The notes beneath the pieces were generated by a model that saw only the letters and a program-made list of their open reading frames with translations, did no database searches and was not told the origin of the DNA. A stretch of 64,000 nt of DNA from JANQJA01 sp047947185 (GTDB lineage: Bacteria > Pseudomonadota > Gammaproteobacteria > Pseudomonadales > Azotimanducaceae), in NCBI GenBank assembly GCA_047947185.1, contig CP170502.1:2542001-2606000 (forward strand), given 5' to 3'. A program made the translations under genes and the position numbers. Of the stretch, positions 25,981 to 33,721 are shown one piece after another. The first letter of the stretch is position 1; every line of letters begins with the position of its first letter.

Positions 25981-28149
25981 ATGAAGTCCGCGATCATCCG
26001 GGGACCCAGGCTCGCCACCAAACTCTTCATCCTGATGAGCCTGGCGCTGGTTGTGATTCCCTGGTTCAGCTATCTCTACCTCCGGGAAATGGAAGCCTTC
26101 CTGGTAGATAGCCAGGCGAACGCCCAGTTACTCACGGCAGAGGGAATCTCGACGCTCCTGAATGGCCGCTCCGACCTTTTCTATGAGCTGCCGCTGTCCC
26201 CGGAGGGCTACGAACAGCTGTATGCCCACCCCCTCACCAATCCCGTCAGGATTGATGGCAAAAGTAATGACTGGGAGGAGGTGCTGGGTTACAAGGTTGG
26301 TTTTGGCACTCTCGAATGGCGTGAAGGTGACGGGGACACGGCGCAGTTTTACCTGGTACTGGGGGAGATTAATGACCAGATCTATGCCCTGGTCCAGGTG
26401 CGAGATGACAATCTGATCTTCCGTGACCGCAACATTCTCAGGCTGGATCTCTCGGATCATATCCGCATTACCTTCACTGGCCAGACCGGCGAGGTGCGCC
26501 GCCTGGTCATTGCCATGACAGAACCCGGCGTCACGACAGCCTACCTGATGGACAGTGACTGGCGCTACGCCCTGCAGGGTGTCGCAGAGAACCGGGTGCA
26601 GGGTTTCATGACACCAACGGACGATGGCTACGTCATCGAGTTTCGGATGCCATTGGACCTGCTGGGTTCAACCAATCGGTTTGGACTGGCTGTTGTCGAT
26701 GTAGACAGTGCTGAATCGCGTGCCATCAAGTCGATTACCGGTACCCTGCCCTCCGCCGGGCAGGAGGCGTTTGGCCTGGTCCTGCTGAAATCACCCGAGG
26801 TGCTGCGCATCGTGGAGGGCTTGGGGTATTCAGGCGCCAACATCCAGGTGATTGACGCCCAACGAAGGGTCCGTGCGGAGGTTGGGAGCTACCAGGCCAC
26901 ACAGTTACAGCCCGCCGCGGCAGAGGAGCCATCGTTGCTTGGCAGCGGCGTATCACTGGTCAGCGCCCTGATGGACTCGGTGTACGGTTTGATTGATGTT
27001 CGCCTGCGGGAAACCAGTGCCGTGCCCGAGGACCAGGTGATCAGGGATTCGCTCGCCGGGAAACCCAGCTACCAGCGCCGCTACAGTGAACCGGAAGGTG
27101 AAGTCATTATCGCGGCACACCCTATCATCGCCCAGAATGAGATTATCGGGACGGTGGTACTGAAACAGAATACCAGTCGTATCCTGGAACTGCGCCGGGA
27201 TGCACTTGAACGCATTATCAATTTTTCGGTCCTGTCCCTGTTCATTTTTGTCGCGCTCATCCTGGCGTTTTCAGTACGCCTCGCCCGCCGCATTCGCAAA
27301 CTGGGTGCCGAGGCAACCAATGCCATTGATATCTATGGCCGGTTGCAGACCAACCGGCTCAAGAGTGAAACCGGTTCCGGCGACGAGATCGGGGACCTGG
27401 CCCGCAGCATCTCCAACATGCTGGCACGGCTGCATCAGCACAACCAGTTTCTGGAGAACATGCCGCGGACGCTGCGCCATGAGATAAACAATCCACTGAA
27501 TGCCCTCTCCACCTCGCTGCAGAACCTGGAGAATGAACAGTCCGAGGTCAATCGGCGCAAGTACCTTGAAAGCGCCAAGCGGGGTGTGCTGCGCATCGGC
27601 ATGATTGTCCAGAACCTGGCTGACGCCGCAAGCCTCGAGGATGCGCTGGAAGCCGAGGAGTTTGAGGTTGTCGACCTGTACAAGTTGGTGCAGAACTACC
27701 TTGCCAATTGCCGGACTGTTCACGCCGACCGCCACTTCGAATACCGCGGGACACAGCGCGAGGTACTGAGTGAGGTCTCCGACTATCGGATCGAACAGCT
27801 GCTCGATAAGCTGGTGGACAATGCAGTCGACTTCTCCAGCCCGGGCAGCACCATCACTGTTGGCCTGACCACAGATGGTGACAACCTGACCCTGTTCGTA
27901 ACCAACCAGGGCCCAACCATTCCGCCAGACATGTTCCAGAATATTTTTGACTCAATGGTTTCCGTCAGGGCAAACACGGTTGATAACCGTCTGCACTTTG
28001 GCATGGGCCTTTATGTCGTACGCGTTATTGCGGAACACCATCGCGGCAGTGTCACGGCAGCAAACCTGCTCAATGGCAACGGGGTTACCATTCGCGTTAC
28101 CCTGCCCCTCTACAAGACAGTTAGCCAGGACGCTTACGCTGCCGGCTAG
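25981..28149 (+). CDS. pdsS: Membrane sensor histidine kinase, PdsS-like
   Basis: A 722-residue kinase. A first membrane segment lies near 13-33. The periplasmic part (about 35-410) includes a CBM9/DOMON-like beta-sandwich (IDGKSNDWEEVLGY near residue 88, then EFRMPLDLLG near 220). A second membrane helix is near 413-435, then a HAMP-like linker. The phospho-acceptor is His500 in RHEINNPLNALS. The ATPase domain has DNAVDFSSPGS (N box) and FGMGLYVVRVIAEHH (G box). The layout matches the sortase-linked kinase group (TIGR03785) as I recall it. The carbohydrate-binding-like sensor suggests a polysaccharide ligand (inference). Confidence 0.7.
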   Translation: MKSAIIRGPRLATKLFILMSLALVVIPWFSYLYLREMEAFLVDSQANAQLLTAEGISTLLNGRSDLFYELPLSPEGYEQLYAHPLTNPVRIDGKSNDWEEVLGYKVGFGTLEWREGDGDTAQFYLVLGEINDQIYALVQVRDDNLIFRDRNILRLDLSDHIRITFTGQTGEVRRLVIAMTEPGVTTAYLMDSDWRYALQGVAENRVQGFMTPTDDGYVIEFRMPLDLLGSTNRFGLAVVDVDSAESRAIKSITGTLPSAGQEAFGLVLLKSPEVLRIVEGLGYSGANIQVIDAQRRVRAEVGSYQATQLQPAAAEEPSLLGSGVSLVSALMDSVYGLIDVRLRETSAVPEDQVIRDSLAGKPSYQRRYSEPEGEVIIAAHPIIAQNEIIGTVVLKQNTSRILELRRDALERIINFSVLSLFIFVALILAFSVRLARRIRKLGAEATNAIDIYGRLQTNRLKSETGSGDEIGDLARSISNMLARLHQHNQFLENMPRTLRHEINNPLNALSTSLQNLENEQSEVNRRKYLESAKRGVLRIGMIVQNLADAASLEDALEAEEFEVVDLYKLVQNYLANCRTVHADRHFEYRGTQREVLSEVSDYRIEQLLDKLVDNAVDFSSPGSTITVGLTTDGDNLTLFVTNQGPTIPPDMFQNIFDSMVSVRANTVDNRLHFGMGLYVVRVIAEHHRGSVTAANLLNGNGVTIRVTLPLYKTVSQDAYAAG

Positions 28150-28150
28150 C

Positions 28151-28202
28151 GTGCCCCGGGCTGGCGTGCCCCGGGCTGGCGTGCCCCGGGCTGGCGTGCC
28201 CC
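28151..28202. repeat. 15-bp tandem repeat directly after pdsS
   Basis: Three perfect copies of GTGCCCCGGGCTGGC (28151-28195) plus a partial fourth (GTGCCCC). The array starts one base after the pdsS stop codon. Each copy contains the palindrome CCCGGG. Confidence 0.95.
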
Positions 28203-28235
28203 CAAGCATTTCAACTCACAAGCTGATCGCCGGGC

Positions 28236-28278
28236 AAAAAAAATCCTGATCCGTTTGGGGGGAGGATACGGATCAGGA
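28236..28278 (-). terminator. Rho-independent terminator of the unknown minus-strand gene
   Basis: TCCTGATCCGT (28244-28254) and ACGGATCAGGA (28268-28278) form a perfect 11-bp stem with a 13-nt loop. On the minus strand it is followed by eight T (28236-28243). It lies 110 bp downstream of the gene ending at 28388. Confidence 0.85.
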
Positions 28279-28387
28279 CGCTTGAGGACCAATTCTGGTT
28301 TTATCGCACTCGCTGTCCTCCGGATTCTATGCCGCCATAATGGATTTTCGATGGAAGCAAAGTGGAGCCGTGCCCACCATGCCAACC

Positions 28388-28897
28388 TCAGTTGATGACA
28401 ACTTGCCCCTCGGAGGGCCCCAGTGCAGCAGGTGTAATTCCCCAGTCACCCTTGCGGCCGGCGCTGTAAAGCAATTGTGTCAGGCTGCTGTTGATCTGCT
28501 GGTTTATCGCAATATTAATGCCCTGGCCAGATTTTGGCTGGACACCCAGGTTCAATATCCCTGCACGAATGTTGTAGGTAAGCCGGAAAGCCACCGGAAT
28601 CTGGTCACCCAGGGGCAGCTCAACAACATCCTCCACAAATTCATCGCTGAAGTTGGCAGACTGTACTGCCTGTTCCTGTTTGAAGGACCGCACAGCTTCC
28701 CGGGCCAGCGGAGACTCCTGGCTGGAAACGTCGGGATCCGCATCAATGTGGTCTTTCAGCACCTTGAGCATCAGCAGGCAGTAGCGCCGGGTCAGCCAGA
28801 AACGAAACTGCTGGCCTGCGGTTGTGTTGACTCGAAATAACAGGCGGTCTTCTTCCGCGTTATACAGCACCTGCATCTGGCTGATTGCACCTGTCAT
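28388..28897 (-). CDS. Conserved-looking protein of unknown function
   Basis: A 169-residue protein starting at an ATG with a GGAGG Shine-Dalgarno. An in-frame extension to 28981 has poor coding character. No domain is recognised. Visible features are EEDRLLFRVNT near residue 14, an aromatic-rich FRFWLTRRYCLLMLKVL segment near 28, a middle helix, and a C-terminal part rich in Gln/Asn. No signal peptide or membrane helix is evident. It is divergent from the ArsR-methyltransferase gene and has its own terminator. The palindromes upstream of the regulator lie about 110 bp from its start. Confidence 0.7.
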   Translation of the reverse strand: MTGAISQMQVLYNAEEDRLLFRVNTTAGQQFRFWLTRRYCLLMLKVLKDHIDADPDVSSQESPLAREAVRSFKQEQAVQSANFSDEFVEDVVELPLGDQIPVAFRLTYNIRAGILNLGVQPKSGQGINIAINQQINSSLTQLLYSAGRKGDWGITPAALGPSEGQVVIN

Positions 28898-29008
28898 CAC
28901 TTGCCTCCATTGGTCCGGACATCCCCGCATGCTTGCCAGCAAACCACTGATGTCCAGTATCAGTTGCTGGCAGATTGCCAAGTATAGGCATCTTCAGGCC
29001 GACACCCC

Positions 29009-29032
29009 AATATCAAACTATGTTGATATTGT
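29009..29032. promoter_or_regulatory. Operator-like palindrome 1 (ATATCAA-N6-TTGATAT)
   Basis: AATATCAA (29010-29017) and TTGATATT (29024-29031) are perfect inverted repeats with a 6-bp spacer; an outer C/G pair extends each arm to 9 bp. It lies 48 bp upstream of the regulator start and has the same layout as a second palindrome 38 bp downstream. Likely binding site of the adjacent ArsR-type regulator. Confidence 0.7.
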
Positions 29033-29047
29033 TTTACGACCTGATAG

Positions 29048-29069
29048 TATATCGACGTTTTTCGATATA
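29048..29069. promoter_or_regulatory. Operator-like palindrome 2 (ATATCGA-N6-TCGATAT)
   Basis: TATATCGA (29048-29055) and TCGATATA (29062-29069) form perfect 8-bp arms with a 6-bp spacer, ending 10 bp before the ATG of the regulator. The two sites share the consensus ATATCRA-N6-TYGATAT. The position would let a bound regulator block transcription or translation start. Confidence 0.7.
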
Positions 29070-29079
29070 GGGCTCGCTC

Positions 29080-30066
29080 ATGGCAGCCGTTCCGGACCGG
29101 CTGGTTGCCGGTGACATCAGTACCGATGCGGTCCTCGCCTTCTGCAAGGCCACCGCTGACGCCCAACGGCTGGATATTCTCCGGGTGCTCAGGGACGAGT
29201 CTTTTGGTGTCCTGGAACTTTGTCATATTTTTGACAGCGGCCAGCCCGGCATGAGCCACCACCTCAAGGTACTGGCCGGTGCCGCACTGCTGCAAACACG
29301 GCGCGAGGGAAACTCCATTTTCTATCGGCGATCACTGATCACGGTGACCAACGCGCTCGGGGACCTGGTCTCCAGTTTCTTTGATGCCATCGACAGGATA
29401 CCGCTGACCCTGGCTGTGACCGAAAGAATGGGTGAGGTGTACCAGGAGCGCGCTCGCAACTCCCGTCAGTTTTTCGAGAAAAACGCTGACCGGCTGAAAG
29501 AGAACCAGGCACTTATCGCGGACTTCAGCCAGTATTCCGGTTGTGTACGTGATCTTATTGCCAACGAGCAGATCCCTGCCAGCGCACGTGTCCTCGAAAT
29601 TGGACCCGGTGAAAGCCAACTGCTGGGATGGCTGGCCGGCACCTTTGATGCCGCCGTGGCGCTGGATAACACCGCGGAAATGCTGGCCAGGTCACGTAGC
29701 ACGCTCAGCAGCCAGGTCGCTGGCAAGGTCGACTTCCAGCACGGGGAACCGGCTGACCTGATCCGCCGGGGCGAGCGATTTGATCTTGCGGTACTGAACA
29801 TGGTGCTGCACCACCTGCCGTCACCGGCCCAGCTTTTCCGCGAAGCCAGCCTGCTGCTGAATCCAGGGGGGCGCCTGTTGATCATTGACCTGCGACCTCA
29901 TGACCAGGACTGGGCCCGGGACATTTGTGGCGACCTGTGGCTTGGCTTTGAACCCCATGACCTGGACAAGTGGGCCGGTGATGCCGGCCTCAGCAGGAGC
30001 CAGAGCGTTTACCTCGGGCTGAAAAACGGCTTCCAGGTTCAGGTGCGCCTGTTCCTGAAACCCTGA
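29080..30066 (+). CDS. ArsR-family regulator fused to SAM methyltransferase domain (SahR-like)
   Basis: A 328-residue fusion. Residues about 15-100 form an ArsR winged helix (DAQRLDILRVLRDESFGVLELC, then GQPGMSHHLKVLAGAALL, then GNSIFYR). Residues about 150-320 form a class I methyltransferase, with VLEIGPGESQLLGWLAG as the SAM-binding motif I and NMVLHHLPSPAQLF. The next gene is ahcY, so it likely controls SAM/SAH recycling, as described for SahR regulators in Proteobacteria. The methyltransferase part may sense SAM or SAH. Two matching palindromes precede the gene. Confidence 0.8.
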   Translation: MAAVPDRLVAGDISTDAVLAFCKATADAQRLDILRVLRDESFGVLELCHIFDSGQPGMSHHLKVLAGAALLQTRREGNSIFYRRSLITVTNALGDLVSSFFDAIDRIPLTLAVTERMGEVYQERARNSRQFFEKNADRLKENQALIADFSQYSGCVRDLIANEQIPASARVLEIGPGESQLLGWLAGTFDAAVALDNTAEMLARSRSTLSSQVAGKVDFQHGEPADLIRRGERFDLAVLNMVLHHLPSPAQLFREASLLLNPGGRLLIIDLRPHDQDWARDICGDLWLGFEPHDLDKWAGDAGLSRSQSVYLGLKNGFQVQVRLFLKP

Positions 30067-30108
30067 CTTACCTCTCTACAGTTAACTCAACAAAAGGAAA
30101 ATCTCATT

Positions 30109-31476
30109 ATGAGCACACCGGATTACAAGGTAGCGGATATCAGCCTGGCCAAATATGGCCGGGCCGAAATAGAACTCGCTGAAGCAGAGATGCCGGCACT
30201 GATGGCATTGCGCGAGAAGTACCGCGCCGAACAGCCACTCAAGGGTGCAAAAATCATCGGCTGCATCCATATGACAATCCAGACGGCTGTGCTCATGGAG
30301 ACGCTGGCTGACCTGGGTGCAGAGCTCCGCTGGTCATCCTGCAATATCTTTTCCACCCAGGACCACGCGGCGGCAGCCATGGCCGCGGCCGGGCACCCGA
30401 CCTACGCCTGGAAGGGTGAGACGGAAGAAGAGTTTTTCTGGTGCATCGAACAAACCATTCTGAAAGACGGGGAACCCTGGGACGCCAACATGATCCTGGA
30501 CGATGGCGGTGATCTCACGGCCATGATCCACGAAAAATATCCGCAAATGCTCGACAGGATTCACGGTATCACCGAGGAAACCACAACCGGTGTACATCGT
30601 CTTTACGAGATGATGCGCGAGGGTACCCTCAAGGTGCCTGCCATCAACGTCAACGACTCTGTGACCAAGTCCAAGAACGACAACAAGTACGGCTGTCGGC
30701 ACAGCCTCAACGACGCGATCAAGCGCGCCACGGACATGCTGATGATGGGCAAAAAAGCCCTGGTCGTTGGCTATGGCGATGTGGGCAAAGGTTCAGCCCA
30801 GAGCCTGCGCCAGGAAGGTATGGTGGTCCGGGTTACCGAAATTGACCCCATCTGTGCCATGCAGGCCTGCATGGACGGCTACGAGGTGGTGTCACCTTAC
30901 AGGAATGGTATCAACACGGGCAAAGCGGAAGATATCGACACAACCTTGCTCGGCAGTACCGACCTGGTAGTGACCTGCACCGGCAATGTGGATGCCTGTG
31001 ACAAGAACATGCTGGCAGCACTTAAAGCCACGGCGGTTGTCTGCAACATCGGACACTTTGATACCGAAATCGATACCGCCTTCATGCGCAAACACTGGCG
31101 CTGGGAAGAGATCAAACCCCAGGTCCACAAGATTTACCGCAGTGACGCACCGCGCGACTACCTGCTGCTGCTCTCCGAGGGCAGGCTGGTCAACCTCGGC
31201 AATGCGACCGGTCATCCTTCCCGGATCATGGATGGCTCATTTGCCAACCAGGTGCTCGCCCAGATTTACCTGTACGAACAGAAGTGGGCAGACAACAACC
31301 CGAACCAGCGTCAGCCCGTCACGGTTGAAGTGTTGCCGAAACACCTCGATGAAGAAGTTGCCATGTACATGGTTCAGGGTTTTGGTGGCACCATCACCAC
31401 CCTGTCTCCCGCCCAGGCCAAGTACATCGACGTCCCCCCGGAAGGCCCCTACAAGCCAGACGCCTACCGCTACTAG
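30109..31476 (+). CDS. ahcY: Adenosylhomocysteinase (SAH hydrolase)
   Basis: A 455-residue enzyme that splits S-adenosylhomocysteine into adenosine and homocysteine using bound NAD. It contains CNIFSTQDHAAAAMA near residue 79, the NAD loop GYGDVGKGSAQSLR near 221, CNIGHFDTEID near 312 and a C-terminal YKPDAYRY. It has an AAAGGAAA Shine-Dalgarno and lies 42 bp after the regulator, probably in the same operon. Confidence 0.97.
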   Translation: MSTPDYKVADISLAKYGRAEIELAEAEMPALMALREKYRAEQPLKGAKIIGCIHMTIQTAVLMETLADLGAELRWSSCNIFSTQDHAAAAMAAAGHPTYAWKGETEEEFFWCIEQTILKDGEPWDANMILDDGGDLTAMIHEKYPQMLDRIHGITEETTTGVHRLYEMMREGTLKVPAINVNDSVTKSKNDNKYGCRHSLNDAIKRATDMLMMGKKALVVGYGDVGKGSAQSLRQEGMVVRVTEIDPICAMQACMDGYEVVSPYRNGINTGKAEDIDTTLLGSTDLVVTCTGNVDACDKNMLAALKATAVVCNIGHFDTEIDTAFMRKHWRWEEIKPQVHKIYRSDAPRDYLLLLSEGRLVNLGNATGHPSRIMDGSFANQVLAQIYLYEQKWADNNPNQRQPVTVEVLPKHLDEEVAMYMVQGFGGTITTLSPAQAKYIDVPPEGPYKPDAYRY

Positions 31477-31488
31477 GCGCAACGAGCC

Positions 31489-31518
31489 CTTGCCCCGGGT
31501 GTACATCACCGGGGCAAG
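31489..31518 (+). terminator. Hairpin after ahcY
   Basis: CTTGCCCCGG and CCGGGGCAAG make a 10-bp stem, 12 bp after the ahcY stop. There is no T run, so it may be an attenuating or mRNA-stabilising hairpin rather than a classical terminator. Confidence 0.5.
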
Positions 31519-31558
31519 TGTTCACAATTACGCACAAGATCTCCCATAAAACACGCCC

Positions 31559-32422
31559 ATGAAACCTGAACTTAAGGACCTGCTGGACCTGCTGGACCTT
31601 GAACAGATTGAGGTCAACATGTTCCGTGGTGTCAGCCCAAAAGAAGGCTGGCAACGCGTTTACGGTGGCCAGGTGCTGGGCCAGGCGCTGGTGGCCGCAT
31701 CGCGCACGGTCACGGATGCGACGCGTACTGCCCACTCGCTGCACGGTTATTTCCTGCGGCCAGGTGATACCACCATTCCCATTCTCTACCAGGTTGACCG
31801 GATCCGGGACGGGCGCAGTTTCACCACCCGCCGGGTTGTTGCCATCCAGCGCGGTCGCGCCATCTTCAATATGTCAGCGTCTTTCCAGGTGGCCGAAACC
31901 GGCCTTGACCACCAGGCAGACATGCCGGACATCACACCACCGGAACAATGCCCCGGGATGGAAGAACTGCGACAAAAATACGCGGCTGACATTCCCGAGG
32001 CGCACCGGACACAAACGCCCAGGCCGCAGCCCATTGAAATGCGCTTTGCAGAACCGGTCAACGATTATGCCCCGGACCCCATGCCACCCTACCAGCACAC
32101 CTGGATCAGGACCGTTGATACCATGCCGGATGATGTCCGGCTGAACCAGTGCCTGCTGGCTTATGCCTCTGACATGACGCTGATCGATACCAGTTACCGG
32201 CCGCATGCCATCGGCTGGGGCAATCCCAATTTCCAGGTTGCCAGTCTTGATCATGCCATGTGGTTCCACCGGCCGTTCCGGGCGGATGAGTGGCTACTCT
32301 ACGCCCAGGACAGCCCTTTCTCCGGCGGCGCCAGGGGTTTTGCCCGCGGCACTTTCTTTGATTCGAAGGGCAGCCTGATCGCCTCGGTTGCCCAGGAAGG
32401 ACTGATTCGCCTGCACACCTAG
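31559..32422 (+). CDS. tesB: Acyl-CoA thioesterase II
   Basis: A 287-residue double-hotdog thioesterase. VYGGQVLGQALVAASRTV near residue 34 and HSLHGYFLRPGD near 59 belong to the first hotdog. HAMWFHRPFRADEWLLYAQDSP near 237, with the catalytic Asp, and GFARGTFFDSKGSLIASVAQEGLIR complete the second. It releases free fatty acids from acyl-CoA in the cytoplasm. It is 82 bp downstream of ahcY beyond a hairpin. Confidence 0.93.
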   Translation: MKPELKDLLDLLDLEQIEVNMFRGVSPKEGWQRVYGGQVLGQALVAASRTVTDATRTAHSLHGYFLRPGDTTIPILYQVDRIRDGRSFTTRRVVAIQRGRAIFNMSASFQVAETGLDHQADMPDITPPEQCPGMEELRQKYAADIPEAHRTQTPRPQPIEMRFAEPVNDYAPDPMPPYQHTWIRTVDTMPDDVRLNQCLLAYASDMTLIDTSYRPHAIGWGNPNFQVASLDHAMWFHRPFRADEWLLYAQDSPFSGGARGFARGTFFDSKGSLIASVAQEGLIRLHT

Positions 32423-32452
32423 GCGCGCCAGGGCGCAGGCGGTATCAGTGTC

Positions 32453-33721
32453 TCAACGGTAACCAAAAGGTTTCGATGCCGCTTCCCTGAGGTTCTCGTA
32501 GCGATCGCGCAATCGCGTCTGACGGCTCTCCAGCCCTACCCGTTTGCCGCCAATCAGCACCACAGCCGGGGCAGACATGACTTCCAGTGGATCACCATCC
32601 CAGACAACCAGGTCCGCATCCTTGCCCACGGCAATGGTGCCGTAGTGGTCATCAATACCCCAGATTTGCGCCGCTGAACTGGTCACTGCGGCAATGGCTT
32701 CCGTCCAGGGCAAACCATAGGCAACCGCCACACCAGCCGCCTGGGACAGAGAGCGCAGTTCGTTGAACTGATCCTCGGTCATCAGTGCAATCCTGACCCC
32801 GGCCTCGTGCAGGAGTTTTGCGTTATCGAGCCGGGCACCCATGCGGTCAAAATCCGATGGCGCGTTGTCCAGCACGTTCAGCACAACCGGAATGTCTTTT
32901 TCAGCCAGCAGGTCAGCAACCTTCCAGGCTTCACGGCCACCCACCAACACCAGCCTGAGACCAAAAGGTTCAAGCTCGCCCAGGGTTGTCTCGATATCCG
33001 CTGCCCGGTCTATGTAAAGGGCGAGCGGTTTGGTCCCCTGGATAACCGGCTGGAGAGCCTCGAGATCCAGCTGTGATTCACGCAGTTCCCGCAGCCGGCC
33101 GCTCTCGAAGGCCCGGCGATTGGTCCGGTAGTTTTCTGCTTCCCGCAGGGCATCAGCCAGGTCCAGCAGCGCCTTGGCGCGGGAGCCACCAGCGAGACCC
33201 CGGCTGTCTTCACCCAGATAGGCAAACACCGCATTGCTGTCGTTGATCAAAGACTTGCCCGGCCCCAGGTGGACCAGGGCACTCTGGCCGGCAAACACTT
33301 CCGATCGGGCAGTTGGCACCACCAGGGCACGCGTGACCCCCTCACTGCGCAGGATAGGAATGCCACTTGCAAAGCGGTCATAGCCAAGGCTGACCCGGAA
33401 CCCGGCGCCCAGTTCCGTGTTGCGCACGTAGTGGTCTGTCGATACGGATGAACTCTCGATTTCGCCCAGGCCAACCAGGGTATTCGAGTCAAGAAAGCCC
33501 ACGGTGACAGTACGCCCAGCCGCATCAATCACCTCGGCGCCTGGCGCCAGGATTTCCATCCCCACCTCAACAATCTTGCCGTCGCGCACCAGAACGGATG
33601 CCCCTTCCAGCACACCCATTTCCGTGCCTGTTACCAGGCGGCCACCTTTCAAGAGTAAATCTGCTGCCTGGGCAGGCAAGGCCAGTAGCCCCAGCAGACA
33701 CAAGACAATTCGTCTGTTCAT
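32453..33721 (-). CDS. Secreted amidohydrolase-like protein lacking the metal motif
   Basis: A 422-residue amidohydrolase-fold protein with a signal peptide (RIVLCLLGLLALPAQA). The composite beta-sandwich is clear: LLLKGGRLVTG at the start and GTIAVGKDADLVVWDGDPL at the end. The strand that normally carries His-x-His reads TVGFLDSNTLVG, and the later metal His positions are not seen, so it is probably inactive as a metallohydrolase. It overlaps the upstream amidohydrolase by 4 bp, which suggests a paired complex with an active and an inactive subunit. Confidence 0.8.
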   Translation of the reverse strand: MNRRIVLCLLGLLALPAQAADLLLKGGRLVTGTEMGVLEGASVLVRDGKIVEVGMEILAPGAEVIDAAGRTVTVGFLDSNTLVGLGEIESSSVSTDHYVRNTELGAGFRVSLGYDRFASGIPILRSEGVTRALVVPTARSEVFAGQSALVHLGPGKSLINDSNAVFAYLGEDSRGLAGGSRAKALLDLADALREAENYRTNRRAFESGRLRELRESQLDLEALQPVIQGTKPLALYIDRAADIETTLGELEPFGLRLVLVGGREAWKVADLLAEKDIPVVLNVLDNAPSDFDRMGARLDNAKLLHEAGVRIALMTEDQFNELRSLSQAAGVAVAYGLPWTEAIAAVTSSAAQIWGIDDHYGTIAVGKDADLVVWDGDPLEVMSAPAVVLIGGKRVGLESRQTRLRDRYENLREAASKPFGYR

